Shown here: positions 1 through 9,260 of the stretch, piece by piece
Position numbering within the stretch: the stretch's first letter is position 1
Layout of the letters: each line of letters begins with the position of its first letter
Assembly: GCA_012034655.1 (NCBI GenBank)
Contig: JAAUOZ010000013.1
Span: 1 to 49,392, forward strand
Reading direction: 5' to 3'
DNA: 49,392 bases
Source: Leptolyngbyaceae cyanobacterium CSU_1_3
GTDB taxonomy: Bacteria; Cyanobacteriota; Cyanobacteriia; Leptolyngbyales; Leptolyngbyaceae
Translations under genes and position numbers: made by a program
Notes under the pieces: model-generated
Seen by the model: the letters and a program-made list of their open reading frames with translations, nothing else
Told to the model about the DNA's origin: nothing
Databases searched by the model: none

Positions 1-110
1 AAGCCAACCTCATCCCCAGCCCCTTCTCCCAGGGCAGGAGAAGGGGAGCAAGAATGGTTCAAAGTCCCTCTCTCTGCTTGGGAGAGGGATTTAGGGTGAG
101 GGAGATCGGG
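1..110. repeat. Dispersed palindromic cyanobacterial repeat (CCCTCACCC type)
   Basis: Two hairpins lie side by side. At 20-46 a perfect 10-bp stem (ccccttctcc / ggagaagggg) encloses a 7-base loop. At 66-88 a 7-bp stem (ccctctc / gagaggg) encloses 9 bases. The same C-rich 'cccctctcccaagttggg' style of sequence recurs at about 28200-28310, 41145-41250 and 43375-43470, always between genes. It is a repeat family and not coding. The window starts inside or beside it. Confidence 0.7.
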
Positions 111-190
111 AAAGTTGCACATCACGTAAACAAACACTAAGCAATAGTGGGATGAATGCTGATAGAGTAGCTGCGAGTGGCTCGATCGAG

Positions 191-329
191 GTTGAGGGAT
201 CTGCGAGTTAATAATCTACCACTAGCCAGGTTTCGACCTCGCTCAACCGTCGAGGGTTGAGCGGAATCGAGGGTTGAGCGGAGTCGAAGCCCGATTCACG
301 GGTCCTTTATTTTGATGCAAATCCCTTAC
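191..329 (+). repeat. Dispersed terminator-bearing repeat, copy 1
   Basis: This copy shares gggatctgcgagttaat, then ctaccac.agccaggtttcgac, then cccgattcacgggtc and a T-rich tail with copies at 14409-14503 (same orientation) and 41327-41405 (inverted). It also contains a partial internal duplication of a 'cgagggttgagcgga' unit (251-284), which makes it longer than the others. A cccg/cggg hairpin at 290-302 is followed by tcctttatttt. The rest of 1-501 holds no gene I can support; a crtR promoter probably lies between 330 and 490. Confidence 0.7.
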
Positions 330-501
330 GCTTCTCCTCCCACGACCGAGTTTTCCTTCAGTGGGTTCCCCTATCGATTTCCTTGATCTTCTTTATCAAA
401 CTCCCCTTTATCCATTAGTCCACCTTAAGGGGACTTTACTTAACTTCATGAGGTTGCGTATCGTATACTCTACGCGAGGATACGTAAGGAGAAATCAAAC
501 G

Positions 502-1460
502 ATGTCGGAGGCAACAAAGCCCCTGACGGTTCCCAAAGAGTTACTCGGTGCTCCCGGTGACTTCAACCCAACGCTCATCATATTTTTGCTCTCAGTGGCG
601 ATCGCCGTGATTTCTACGATGGGCTATTGGTGCTGGGGCTGGGTTGACTGGTGCTGCTTCTGCCTGAATGTATGGGCGCTCCACATGGTTGGAACTGTGA
701 TTCACGATGCCTGTCATGGAGTGGCCCATCGAGACAAGCTAGCGAACGCTTTGCTGGGACACGGAAGTGCTTTTCTGTTATGTTTCTCGTTTCCGGTGTT
801 TACCCGCGTTCACATGCAACATCACGCCCATGTGAACGATCCTGACCATGACCCTGATCATGTCGTCTCGACCCTGGGGCCCTGTGGTTTATTAACGCTC
901 GTTTTCTCTACCACGAAGTTTTCTTCTTTAGGCGCAAGCTGTGGCGCAAAAATGAGCTAATGGAATGGATCTTGGCGCGGCTGTCGCTGGGGGTGATGGT
1001 CTATTTGGGATATCGCTTCGGCTTTTTGGGATATATCTTTAACTTCTGGTTTGTGCCTTTGGCGGTGGTCGGGCTGGTGTTGGGTTTATTTTTTGACTAT
1101 TTGCCCCATCGTCCTTTTAAGGAGCGCGATCGTTGGCAGAATGCCAGAGTTTACCCTAGCCCCATCTTAAATTGGCTGATCATGGGGCAAAACTATCACC
1201 TCATCCATCACCTCTGGCCTTCTGTGCCCTGGTACAACTACGAGCGGGCTTACTACGCGACAAAACCACTTTTAGATGCTAAAGGGAGTAAGCAATCGAT
1301 CGGGCTACTCAAGGAAGATTTTCTGGGTTTTGTCTACGACATCTTTTTGGGCATTCGATTTCATCATGGCCACCCTCCAGAGCCGCTGCCTGAGGAGTCG
1401 CCAGAAATTGTAGTGGTTTCCCAAGAAGACCCAGTGTCGATCGCAAAACAGACTCACTGA
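502..1460 (+). CDS. crtR: Beta-carotene hydroxylase CrtR (frameshifted at about 876-882)
   Basis: This is a membrane fatty-acid-hydroxylase-superfamily enzyme that 3-hydroxylates beta-carotene on the way to zeaxanthin. The start ATG at 502 is preceded by aaggaga, 9 bases upstream. The first part (502-881) has two transmembrane stretches and the di-iron histidine clusters HDACH (residues 68-72) and HxxHH (104-108). From 882 on the protein continues in the next frame with LWFINARFLYHEV, the DYLPHRPF segment and the third cluster HLIHH. Together the two parts give about 319 residues, close to known CrtR proteins of about 310. One base is missing in the run ggggccc at 876-882; restoring it gives GP-LWF. 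The gene therefore either is inactivated or contains a sequencing error. The intact second half favours an error. Confidence 0.9.
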
Positions 1461-1489
1461 GTGAGTGAGTGAGTGAGTGAGTGAGTGAG
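1458..1489. repeat. (TGAG)8 tetranucleotide microsatellite at the crtR stop
   Basis: Eight uninterrupted TGAG units begin exactly at the TGA stop codon of crtR. The stop lies in the first unit, so gain or loss of units would not change the protein. It could alter the spacing to the terminator hairpin that follows. Confidence 0.9.
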
Positions 1490-1514
1490 GCAAAACTTTT
1501 AAGCTGAAAGCTTG

Positions 1515-1540
1515 GGACATCTGGTTAGATGTCCTTTCTA
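1515..1540 (+). terminator. Rho-independent terminator after crtR
   Basis: A perfect 8-bp stem, ggacatct / agatgtcc, with loop ggtt (1515-1534) is followed by tttctatt. It lies 54 bases after the crtR stop and between convergent genes, so it should end crtR transcription. Confidence 0.8.
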
Positions 1541-1601
1541 TTGTCAGGACTTACGCAATCAAAGACAACCTTCATCCAAGCAGATGAAATTTCCGAAGTG
1601 T

Positions 1602-2444
1602 TTAATCCACAATCCTAAGCTCAGACTCCGAATCGATTTCTTCAGCTTCTTGCTTTTCCGCCATCGCCTCTTTGACGATTTGCAACACCTCCGATCGCAC
1701 CTGCCCATAACACTGCGCCATGCACCACGGGCGTAAATATAAGACTGTACCCGTCGTTGCATTAAGAGACGCTACGTGACAGGTGGTTTTGGGATCATTG
1801 AGTACTAGGGGGTGAGGCTGCACCAGTGAGAGAAAAGAAGTGATGGTATGTTCGATCGGTCGATCGCCAATCTCAATTTCTAAATCGACTCGACGAGTGC
1901 CCATAATCGTCTGATTCTTTAATGTGCCACTAAACAGATTGCTATTGGGAACCGTAATTCGCACATTGTCAGGGCTGACGATCGTCGTCGAAAACAAGCC
2001 GATGCCATCTACGATGCCCGCCACGCCCGCGCCTTCGATCGTGTCTCCCACCTCAAACGGTCGAAAACTAACCAGCATAATGCCCGCCGCAAAGTGAGAC
2101 AAACTATTCTGCAAGGCTAGACCGATCGCCAACCCCGCCGCACCGACCACCGCCACCACCGTTGTTGTTTGGATGCCGACCTCATTTAGGGCTGCCACCC
2201 CACCAGAGATCCACACCAAGATCACCGCTACTTGCAGCAAAAACTTTTGGATCGTTGGCTCCGTGCGTTTGAGCAAGCGATGGCTGAGATGATGCACCAC
2301 TGTGGCCACCCAGCGAGTCAAGAGCAGAATGGCGATCGCCCAAAGTATCTTCGGCGCGATCGTTAGCCCCCAATCAAGCAAGTTCTTTTGCACCATTAAA
2401 TGCGACCAAATTTGACCCAAAATCAAGGTTTGTTGCAAAATCAT
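1602..2444 (-). CDS. Small-conductance mechanosensitive channel, MscS family
   Basis: This 280-residue inner-membrane channel protein is the length of the basic MscS type. It probably opens under membrane tension to release solutes after hypo-osmotic shock. An N-terminal helix (about residues 30-50) and a second (about 70-90) precede the family's pore helix, which is rich in Ala and Gly (GAAGLAIGLALQNSL, about 105-119). The beta domain follows with SFRPFEVGDTI and VPNSNLFSG. The C-terminus is acidic (EAEEIDSESE) and short. It lies convergent to crtR and 88 bp downstream of alr on the same strand, so it may be co-transcribed with alr. Confidence 0.9.
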   Translation of the reverse strand: MILQQTLILGQIWSHLMVQKNLLDWGLTIAPKILWAIAILLLTRWVATVVHHLSHRLLKRTEPTIQKFLLQVAVILVWISGGVAALNEVGIQTTTVVAVVGAAGLAIGLALQNSLSHFAAGIMLVSFRPFEVGDTIEGAGVAGIVDGIGLFSTTIVSPDNVRITVPNSNLFSGTLKNQTIMGTRRVDLEIEIGDRPIEHTITSFLSLVQPHPLVLNDPKTTCHVASLNATTGTVLYLRPWCMAQCYGQVRSEVLQIVKEAMAEKQEAEEIDSESELRIVD

Positions 2445-2532
2445 TGATTTACTCCAAAGAAGCGATCGCCGTCAACATGCCTTCTCCCTCTCGTAAAGCG
2501 TGGCGAAGCCAGCCCCTCCTTTCTCGCCTCTC

Positions 2533-3738
2533 TCATCCCTCCTCCCTCATTCCTCTCTTAGCCGCCTGGGGCACACGAGTCGGCTGACCTACCGAAACCC
2601 GTGGCAGCCGATGCTTGAAGCTGCATAGAATCTCCCAAGAAATCGTACCTAGCGTGTTGGCCCATTCGTCCGCCAAAATCTGCTGATTGCCATCTTGACC
2701 TAATAGCGTCACCACTTCTCCCTCTTGGAGTGCCGGAATGCTGCTCACATCCACCATGATTTGATCCATTGTGATCGAGCCAATTTGAGCCACCCGTTGC
2801 CCCCTCACCAGCACCGTCATCTGATGGGAGAGATTGCGCGGAATGCCATCTGCGTAGCCAATGCCAACCACGGCGATCTGAGTTTCTCGATCGGCTACAA
2901 ACCTGTAGCCATAGCTGACCCCTGTTCCTGGCTGAATCGTTTTGACCTGGGTGACTCGTGCCTTCACCTGCATCACGGGCTTGAGAGCAACCCGGTTTCT
3001 CAAATGGTCAGCCGGGTAAAGCCCATAAATCACCAGCCCGGTTCGTACCATGTCATAGTGCAAACTAGGGTCTGTTAGGGTCGCCGCAGAGTTGGCCAGA
3101 TGCAGACGCGGGGTGAACGAAAGAGCCTGAATCGCCGACTCATAGCGCTTTTGCTGCTGACGCATGATAGTCGGATCGGGATCATCAGCCGTAGCTAGGT
3201 GAGAATAGAGGCTGGCGATCGTCAACTGGGGCAAACGCTGCACCAGTTGCACAAACTCGATCGCTCGTTGCCAGGAGGTTCCCAGGCGCGACATACCCGT
3301 ATCAAGCTTGATGTGTACCGGAAGGGGCGGGCGAGACATTTGACTCATTGCCTCCGCAAACACCAGGGCTTGTTTAGGGGTGCAAAGGGTTGGTTGCAGG
3401 TTCCAATGGGCGATCGCACGAATCTGTTCGGCGGCATGGGTCGCACCCAGCACCAAAATTGGCGCATCAATTCCTGCTTCTCGCAGTTCGATGCCCTCTG
3501 GAATTGTGGCCACGCCCAGCCAGGTTGCCCCCGCTTGCAGCACCGTCTGAGCCACGGTGACGGCCCCATGACCATAGGCATCAGCCTTGACGACGGCCAT
3601 CAGATCCGTTTTGGGAGCCAGCAATCCTCGAATCTGCTGCACATTGTGAGACAGGGCCGCTAGATCGATCTCAACCCATGCCCGTTCTCGTTGCATCAGC
3701 GAAATACTAGAACTTTGATCCCAACTCAACATGACCAC
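2533..3738 (-). CDS. alr: Alanine racemase
   Basis: This PLP enzyme interconverts L- and D-alanine for peptidoglycan synthesis in the cytoplasm. The fold-type III barrel begins with WVEIDLAALSHN, and the PLP lysine is in VVKADAYGHGA (Lys51 if the GTG start is used). The C-terminal beta domain carries VGIGYADGIPR and the SITMDQIMVD segment typical of Alr. At 401 residues it is slightly longer than average because of a short N-terminal extension and a basic tail. The annotated start is GTG at 3738; an ATG six bases further in (3732) is equally possible. A 16-bp tandem repeat (3757-3804) sits in the leader just upstream. Confidence 0.95.
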   Translation of the reverse strand: MVMLSWDQSSSISLMQRERAWVEIDLAALSHNVQQIRGLLAPKTDLMAVVKADAYGHGAVTVAQTVLQAGATWLGVATIPEGIELREAGIDAPILVLGATHAAEQIRAIAHWNLQPTLCTPKQALVFAEAMSQMSRPPLPVHIKLDTGMSRLGTSWQRAIEFVQLVQRLPQLTIASLYSHLATADDPDPTIMRQQQKRYESAIQALSFTPRLHLANSAATLTDPSLHYDMVRTGLVIYGLYPADHLRNRVALKPVMQVKARVTQVKTIQPGTGVSYGYRFVADRETQIAVVGIGYADGIPRNLSHQMTVLVRGQRVAQIGSITMDQIMVDVSSIPALQEGEVVTLLGQDGNQQILADEWANTLGTISWEILCSFKHRLPRVSVGQPTRVPQAAKRGMREEG

Positions 3739-3756
3739 TCACTCCTCTTCTTCCTA

Positions 3757-3804
3757 CACCACAAAATTCTCGCACCACAAAATTCTTGCGCCACAAAATT
3801 CTTC
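3757..3804. repeat. 16-bp tandem repeat, 3 copies, upstream of alr
   Basis: Units are caccacaaaattctcg, caccacaaaattcttg and cgccacaaaattcttc, head to tail. They lie 19 bases upstream of the alr start, inside the probable 5' leader. Confidence 0.9.
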
Positions 3805-4046
3805 CATTACCAATCTATTGTGCTAGATCAGCGTTTTGCTATCTTGAGGGGAATCTATCTCAAGATTCGATCGGCGGCCCTAGACCTCGAACCAGACCCC
3901 TAGTTCAGCAGAAAAACCGCAATCCTAGCCAAATCTCCGATTTTTGGATCAACGCCCGCTAAAATTTTGGGGTCGAGTCCCCAAGGTTAGAGATTCTGCT
4001 TTCACATTGTTTATAGGTTGTTTATAGGATTTAATTTTTAATTCCC
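3805..4046. promoter_or_regulatory. Divergent intergenic region between alr and the adenylate cyclase
   Basis: With the repeat before it, this space must hold the promoters of both divergent genes. Visible structure: a perfect 6-bp hairpin ttgggg-tcgagt-ccccaa at 3967-3984, and an 11-bp direct repeat ttgtttatagg at 4007-4017 and 4018-4028, close to the cyclase start. The direct repeat could be a binding site, but I do not recognise one. Confidence 0.4.
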
Positions 4047-5441
4047 ATGCCCCGCCCCTCCAAAAAGTCGTCTACCCGAAATCTGACACTACTTTACATT
4101 GCTTCTTTGAGTACCGTGGCTCTATTGTCAATTTTGGGTCAAGCGTTGGTGCAGTCGATTTTGCTTCAGCAGACAGTGAACGCCAAAGTAATTGGGAGCG
4201 CCAATCGGCAGCAGATTTTGAGTTGGCAACTTCGAGAAGCGGTGTTGGCGCTGCGGTTGGGGACGACAGCGAATGACCAAACCCAGCAGGTGAAAGAGAT
4301 TCGCCGCATTGTAGAAGAATGGAGCGTAGCCGATCGCGAACTGCAAACCACGATCGCTCAGCTTCAGGCGATGGGAGTCGATCGGGCAAAAATTCAGCAG
4401 CGAGTGGATGCTCTGACTCCGGCACACGAGCGCATTCACCGGGCGGCGGAGGCATTTTTGAACGAGACATCAGTGCCGCGGTCAGCGACCAAGGGGCGCA
4501 AGCGAGTTGCACAGGTGCGAGACAATGCGGGCTATCTGCGTGAAATTCGAGATGCTGGAAAAGAATTTGCCGACGGAATCAACCAGCTAATTCTCACCTA
4601 CAATCAGCAAACTCAATCAGGGTTAGTACAACTGAGATATATCGAATATGGGCTTTTGGGTTTGATGTTGCTGGTGCTTTTGCTCGAAGGTATTTTGGTG
4701 TTTCGTCCGGCAGTTGAGAAGATTCATCAGACCTTAAATAAGTTAGCGATCGCGTTAGAGGAAACTCAAGAAACCGCCCAGAAACTTGCCGCAGAGCAGG
4801 CACAATCTGAGCGATTATTATTAAATATTTTGCCTGCCCCGATCGCGATGCGTCTCAAACAAAACCCTCAAAACCAAGAAGCACACATTGCAGATGGGTT
4901 TAGCGAAGTAACCGTTTTGTTCGCTGATATTGTAGGATTCACAGAACTATCGCGACGAATTTCTCCTCAGCAGTTAGTATCACGATTAAACCGCATTTTT
5001 TCCATGTTCGATCAGCTTGCTGAACATCATGGTTTGGAGAAAATCAAAACGATCGGGGATGCTTATATGGTCGTGGGCGGGTTGCCCAATCCTCGTGCTG
5101 ATCATGCAGTGGCGATCGCAGAAATGGCGTTGGATATTCAACGTGCGATCGTTGAATTTAATCAGGAAACGGGAGAAACATTTGCGATTCGGATGGGCAT
5201 CAATACAGGGGCAGTTGTGGCAGGGGTGATTGGCTTAAAAAAGTTTATTTACGACCTCTGGGGAGACACCGTAAATATTGCCAGTCGGATGGAATCTCAC
5301 GGCATTCCTGGAGGCATCCAGCTAACAGAAGCCACCTATGAATTGCTCAAAGATTTTTATCATTTTGAGCCACGAGGCATCATCGAAATCAAAGGCAGAG
5401 GGGAAATGATGACCTATTGGCTCAAAGGAAAACGACAATAG
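4047..5441 (+). CDS. Class III adenylate cyclase with membrane-anchored sensor domain
   Basis: This 464-residue protein makes cAMP from ATP at the inner membrane. The order is TM1 (about 13-38), a mostly helical extracytoplasmic domain (40-195) resembling helical chemoreceptor sensors, TM2 (about 199-220), a coiled-coil linker ending in LLLNILPAPIAMRLK, and the catalytic domain (285-464). Metal-binding aspartates are Asp294 (FADIVGF) and Asp338 (TIGDAYM). Lys334 and Asp403 (YDLWGDTVN) are the pair that selects adenine. Asn410 and Arg414 are the transition-state residues. All are present, so it should be an active cyclase of the cAMP type. I see no HAMP or receiver domain. What the sensor detects is not readable from sequence. 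Confidence 0.92.
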   Translation: MPRPSKKSSTRNLTLLYIASLSTVALLSILGQALVQSILLQQTVNAKVIGSANRQQILSWQLREAVLALRLGTTANDQTQQVKEIRRIVEEWSVADRELQTTIAQLQAMGVDRAKIQQRVDALTPAHERIHRAAEAFLNETSVPRSATKGRKRVAQVRDNAGYLREIRDAGKEFADGINQLILTYNQQTQSGLVQLRYIEYGLLGLMLLVLLLEGILVFRPAVEKIHQTLNKLAIALEETQETAQKLAAEQAQSERLLLNILPAPIAMRLKQNPQNQEAHIADGFSEVTVLFADIVGFTELSRRISPQQLVSRLNRIFSMFDQLAEHHGLEKIKTIGDAYMVVGGLPNPRADHAVAIAEMALDIQRAIVEFNQETGETFAIRMGINTGAVVAGVIGLKKFIYDLWGDTVNIASRMESHGIPGGIQLTEATYELLKDFYHFEPRGIIEIKGRGEMMTYWLKGKRQ

Positions 5442-5586
5442 TGTGGAAAAGAAATGAAGCGGATGAAGATCTGAATATTGAAGTCGAATCTTAGGTTTTT
5501 GGAATCAATTTGACCCAAAAGTAAGGAACCGATCGTACCTAAAAAGCTTTCTAATGTTTCAGATTAGTTATCCGCTTCATCGCTCT

Positions 5587-7163
5587 TTACGAAGTACAAA
5601 CCAAGCCAAATACCAGGTTTTGAATCGTTGTCTTAAAGTCAGGATCTCCCGCAGCCGGATTCACCGTCAAGCCTACCCTGACTGGATTGTTGACTCGACC
5701 CAGACGAAACAAACTGCCAATATCTCGCCTAAAAAGCTCTTTGGCAGAAATCTGTCCCGTAACCGTGTTTGGGTCTCCATTGGTGAGAGTTGTAATTTCT
5801 AAATCACGGAAATCTTCAAAGTTGACAAAATTGTTCCAAACACTCGTAGCTGCTAAGGTATCCCACAAAAATAGACCATCAAAAATAAACACACCCGGAG
5901 CCGGAGAGTTCGCCAATTGAAGATTTTTGATGAACTGAGCCGGAGCCGTCTTACACTGAGCCGGGCTGTTTTGAATTCGATTGGCAAACCCTTGCAATTT
6001 TGCAAAATTTGTCGCATTCAACGGCACAATATCAACTGGAATTCCTGAATTGAGAACTTTCTCAACAGCTTTAGCATCGATCCAAAAATTAAACTCTGCA
6101 TTATTAAGTGAATTGAACACTTTTTTGTTTTGCCCCGTTTGAATCGTCTCAAAATTTGTGCCTGGAAAAGGCAATTGATGCATTCCAAAAATGTGTTCGC
6201 CAGCCTGAAAATAGATGTTGCCTTCTGTCCAGGTGGGGAAGGGTTCATTAAGGCGATAGTTGCCATTGGCGTCAAAATTATCAGCTTTGTTAGCATCCCA
6301 AGCACCGCCCATATATCGCACCGAAACGACTGATTTGAGGTCAGCAAGTTTGATATCAAAGGGCAGCCATATTTTTTGGGAGCCTGTTCAATTTTGCCGT
6401 ATGCTCTAGCAATATTGGTAGCGGGGCCAACCGCCACGATCGTCAGCTTTTTCTGATTTTTGTAATACTCACACATCGACTCTGCCAGATAGGTAGAAGC
6501 CTTTTTCTGTGGCTCAATCAAGTTTAATTCTGGCAACCGAAACTCATTTAAAGCATCTTGAGCCTTTGGCAAAACATAGCGCAATGTTTCATCCCTAAAG
6601 GGACGATTAAATTCATTAAAACAGATAAAATCAGGTTGAGAAAAAACAAATTCTTTGTGAAACAAACAAGGTTCTAAACCCGGTCTTCCCGAAAGGGGAA
6701 GCTGCACTCTAAAGCGAGTCCTCTTTGAACCAGGAAGCGGTTTGCCAAATTCGTCTGATTGATTGGGAACCGCGATCGTAGTGACTCGTTCGTCGCATCC
6801 GGTGTAGATTTTTGCGCCACCATATCCGGCAACTGAAAGCACTTTTTGGGTAATGCCTGCGATCGTCCCCTCTTCGACACTAAAGCTTCCTAGCAGGTCT
6901 TTTTTTAGCTCTGGATACCCGTGAGAATCTTTGCAATACGACTCTCCATTGGGCGAGGCAGTCACGCCGAGCAGCTTGATAGGGGGCACATTTTTTTGAG
7001 AAGCCAGCGCCAGCACCAATACCGAATAGTAGTCTTCAAAGCCGCCATCGTGGTCAAGAATCACAGGAATAGGCTCGGCAGCGGCGCTGGGCAAGCAAAA
7101 AGCACTGGCGATCGTGGTTGCCAAGATTGGCAGCGCAAAGTTTCTAAGCATTAAACGAAGCAT
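5587..7163 (-). CDS. Exported nucleoside-hydrolase-like protein (frameshifted at 6372-6377)
   Basis: A signal peptide (about residues 1-29, ending SAAAEP) directs this protein out of the cytoplasm. The mature part starts IPVILDHDGGFEDY, a variant of the DxDPGxDD calcium site of inosine-uridine nucleoside hydrolases, with Glu-Asp instead of Asp-Asp. Later come VAVGPATNIARA, also typical of that family, and RYMGGAWDANKADNFDANG. The two halves are in different frames. The first runs from 7163 down to about 6378; the rest continues to 5587. One T is missing from the T6 run at 6372-6377; restoring it gives PKKIWLPFDIKLADL. The corrected length is about 525 residues, much longer than cytoplasmic hydrolases of about 310. 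The substrate is unknown. Extracellular nucleoside salvage is an inference. Confidence 0.75.
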
Positions 7164-7284
7164 GGTAGTTTCCCTAAAATCAATACCCTGAGTAGCCAGG
7201 TGTAGGCCATAGTTTAAGGATTTTAGGGGTTTTATCTCTTCCTACGGGTGTATGAGAATACCGAACGATCGTCCCTAAGAAAGC

Positions 7285-7348
7285 TTAATTATTTCTCAGA
7301 TTAATTGTCTCTCAGATTAATCGTTTCTCAACTTAATCGTTTCTCGAA
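7285..7348. repeat. 16-bp tandem repeat, 4 copies
   Basis: Four head-to-tail imperfect units starting ttaatt/ttaatc and containing tctca occupy 7285-7300, 7301-7316, 7317-7332 and 7333-7348. They lie in the 311-bp space between the nucleoside-hydrolase-like gene and the beta-helix gene. Both genes are on the minus strand, so the repeat precedes the former. Nothing else is recognisable in 7164-7474. Confidence 0.88.
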
Positions 7349-7474
7349 GCCGAGGAATCTAGCGACCAAGCTCATCAGACGCAGACAACCTTGAAGGTTT
7401 AACCAAGGCAAATCATCGAAAAATTTCGACTGTAAAATCAAAGTGAAGGCTGGCTAACTCACCGATGGCGCGGA

Positions 7475-8906
7475 TTATTTTCCCACTGTCCATGGGGGGG
7501 TGTTTATTTTGACGGCTCCCAAATCTGCAACTCGCTTATTTTTGGGCAAATAATAGGGTGCAGGCTGATTGCCCGATCGTGTCAGTTGTGGATCGATACT
7601 CAGAGGACTTGCCCCCACAGGCTGAATGTTATGAAAAAGATTATTCTTTACACCCACTTTTGCATTTAATAAATCGCCTGCATTCTTAACCGAATTGTAG
7701 AAGATGTTATTGCGAATTTCTTGCGTAGGCGACTCCCCTTTTTCAAAATAAAAAAAGTCGCGTTTTAGAACTTGCATAAACTGTATTGTTGTAAAACTTG
7801 AAGTTCGACATTTGACCCAAAAAGTGACCCACCAACGTCGGCTCACTGGTCTTTTCAAAAATGTTGTGATGCACTGTGAGATTCTTTTTGCCACTGCTAA
7901 ACATCGCGATCGGGTAAATTCCCCCTCGAATATAGTTGTGGTCAAATTCTAAGTTGTCGCTGTCTGTTTCGCAGGCGTAGAAAGAATTATCAGGACTGCT
8001 CCAAAGGTTGTGGTGGACTCGAATCTTGCTCGAATCTGCCGTCACCAGAGAGAGGGTGCTACTGAAGGTTGAATTAAAAATTTCGCAGTTATGGCAAGTT
8101 TGATGCCACAGTTCTAAGGTTAATTGTGGAGTCGAACCGTTGCCCCAGGCATGTAAGCGATCGACCTTAATATCCAAATTATAGAATTTGACGTTTCGTA
8201 GAATTGAATTTGGGCCTTCCCAGGGTCTCTCTTTGCCCCACGCCTCACTAAACGAGACAAGACCCGACCCGCCCCGCGCTCGGCTATCAATCTTGAGATC
8301 ATGAATTGCAAAATCAGTCAGGTTGGCGACGGTCATGGTTGCAGTTTGGTTGCCTCCGCCCCCTGCCTTGTGCCGATTGTATGAGTTGTCAGTCATGGTG
8401 ATGTTGTAGATTTCACCATTTTTTGCCCGTTCGATTCCCAGTGCATCTTCGCGGTATCCCTGAATCACCAGGTCGTGCAGACTTAGACGATCGGCATCTA
8501 AAATTCCAATTCCCAGACGGTGAGTATATCGTTTGCCATCCAGTTTGATCTGGTCGATCGTCACATTCTTTGTCTTTTTGATCGTCAAACCACCCTGAAG
8601 GGTCGTTTGCTTAGTTCCAGACCCCATGAGATGAACGCCCGATGGCACAGCCACATCCCCACCCAGGTCAAACGTTCCTGCACCTACCAAAATCGTCTTA
8701 TCGCGATCGGGCGGCACAGAAGCCAGCGCTTTGTTAACCGTTTTCCAAGGCGACGATCGACTGCCACTGCCCCGATCGGAGCCATTTGCTGCCACATAGT
8801 AATCGGCATAACCCACCGGAGCGGCATAATTAGGCACACAGGCAGGAATGACTACCAGCAGCCACACCAAAACAAATAGCCCTCGCCAGATTGCTTTTTG
8901 TCTCAT
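7475..8906 (-). CDS. Right-handed parallel beta-helix lipoprotein (frameshifted at about 7750-7756)
   Basis: The start is taken as ATG at 8906; the TTG three codons earlier is less likely. The N-terminus is a lipoprotein-like signal (hydrophobic stretch, then VVIPAC). DYYVAANGSDRGSGS and SPWKTVNKAL are typical of the start of pectate-lyase/alginate-epimerase-type beta-helix proteins. Rung-like repeats follow (NVTIDQIKLDG, LSLHDLVIQGY, FAIHDLKID, LRNVKFYNLDI, LTVHHNIFEKT). The frame breaks after KFYNNTVYASSKT and resumes in another frame with DFFYFEKGES through NNIFYNSVKNAG to the end, PPWTVGK. One extra base in the A7 run at 7750-7756 (or the nearby T4 run) explains this. The corrected length is about 476 residues. 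It is probably a surface glycan-binding or glycan-modifying protein; the substrate cannot be told. Confidence 0.75.
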
Positions 8907-9026
8907 CTCAATCAACCAGCGTGTTGAGACTTGATCTTAACGAGGACTTGATAAACTTCTGGTTAGAATTGCGGTTGCTTTATGAGCTAAAAGTAAAATG
9001 TGGGCGAAAGCTACGGTTTTAGCCAG

Positions 9027-9260
9027 TTACCTGGGTACAAGCCGTTGCCGTCCACCGATACCCGGATTGAATAAAGCAGCCAACTCAGCTTCAGATAAAC
9101 GATCGAGCTGGGTTTCTAAGGCATCTTCGCTAAAGTAATAGCCCCGATCGGCGGCCATTTGAATGAATGCCTTCGGATCATTCGTCGCTTGCAGTCTGGC
9201 TTGCAGCGCTTGATCTTGCTTGACAGATTTAAAGAATTTCGCGGCATGAGTTTCAGACAT
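9027..9260 (-). CDS. Nif11-family peptide with a Gly-Gly motif
   Basis: This protein has 77 residues from ATG 9260, which is preceded by gaggtaggg. The longer reading to 9323 adds 21 residues without family similarity. The Nif11 pattern is clear: an N-terminal helix (AAKFFKSVKQDQALQARLQ), then NDPKAFIQMAADRGYYFS and a final LSEAELAAL helix. The tail is FNPGIGGRQRLVPR, so a double glycine is followed by only seven residues. Nif11 domains occur both as free-standing proteins and as leader peptides of RiPP precursors cut after GG. No maturation enzyme or peptidase-containing ABC transporter is encoded nearby, so its role as a precursor is open. Confidence 0.8.
   Translation of the reverse strand: MSETHAAKFFKSVKQDQALQARLQATNDPKAFIQMAADRGYYFSEDALETQLDRLSEAELAALFNPGIGGRQRLVPR

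Noticed and set aside
20..88. Repeated GC-rich hairpins considered as a CRISPR array
   Set aside because: Only two unlike hairpins, no regular spacing or spacers, and the same sequence is scattered between genes elsewhere.
3967..3984. Hairpin ttgggg...ccccaa as a terminator
   Set aside because: It lies between divergent genes and has no T-run after it, so a terminator makes no sense here.
8700..8820. DRGSGSR in the beta-helix lipoprotein looks like the RGSGR inhibitor peptide
   Set aside because: The sequence is RGSGSR, not RGSGR, and lies in a low-complexity Gly/Ser stretch at the start of a beta-helix protein.
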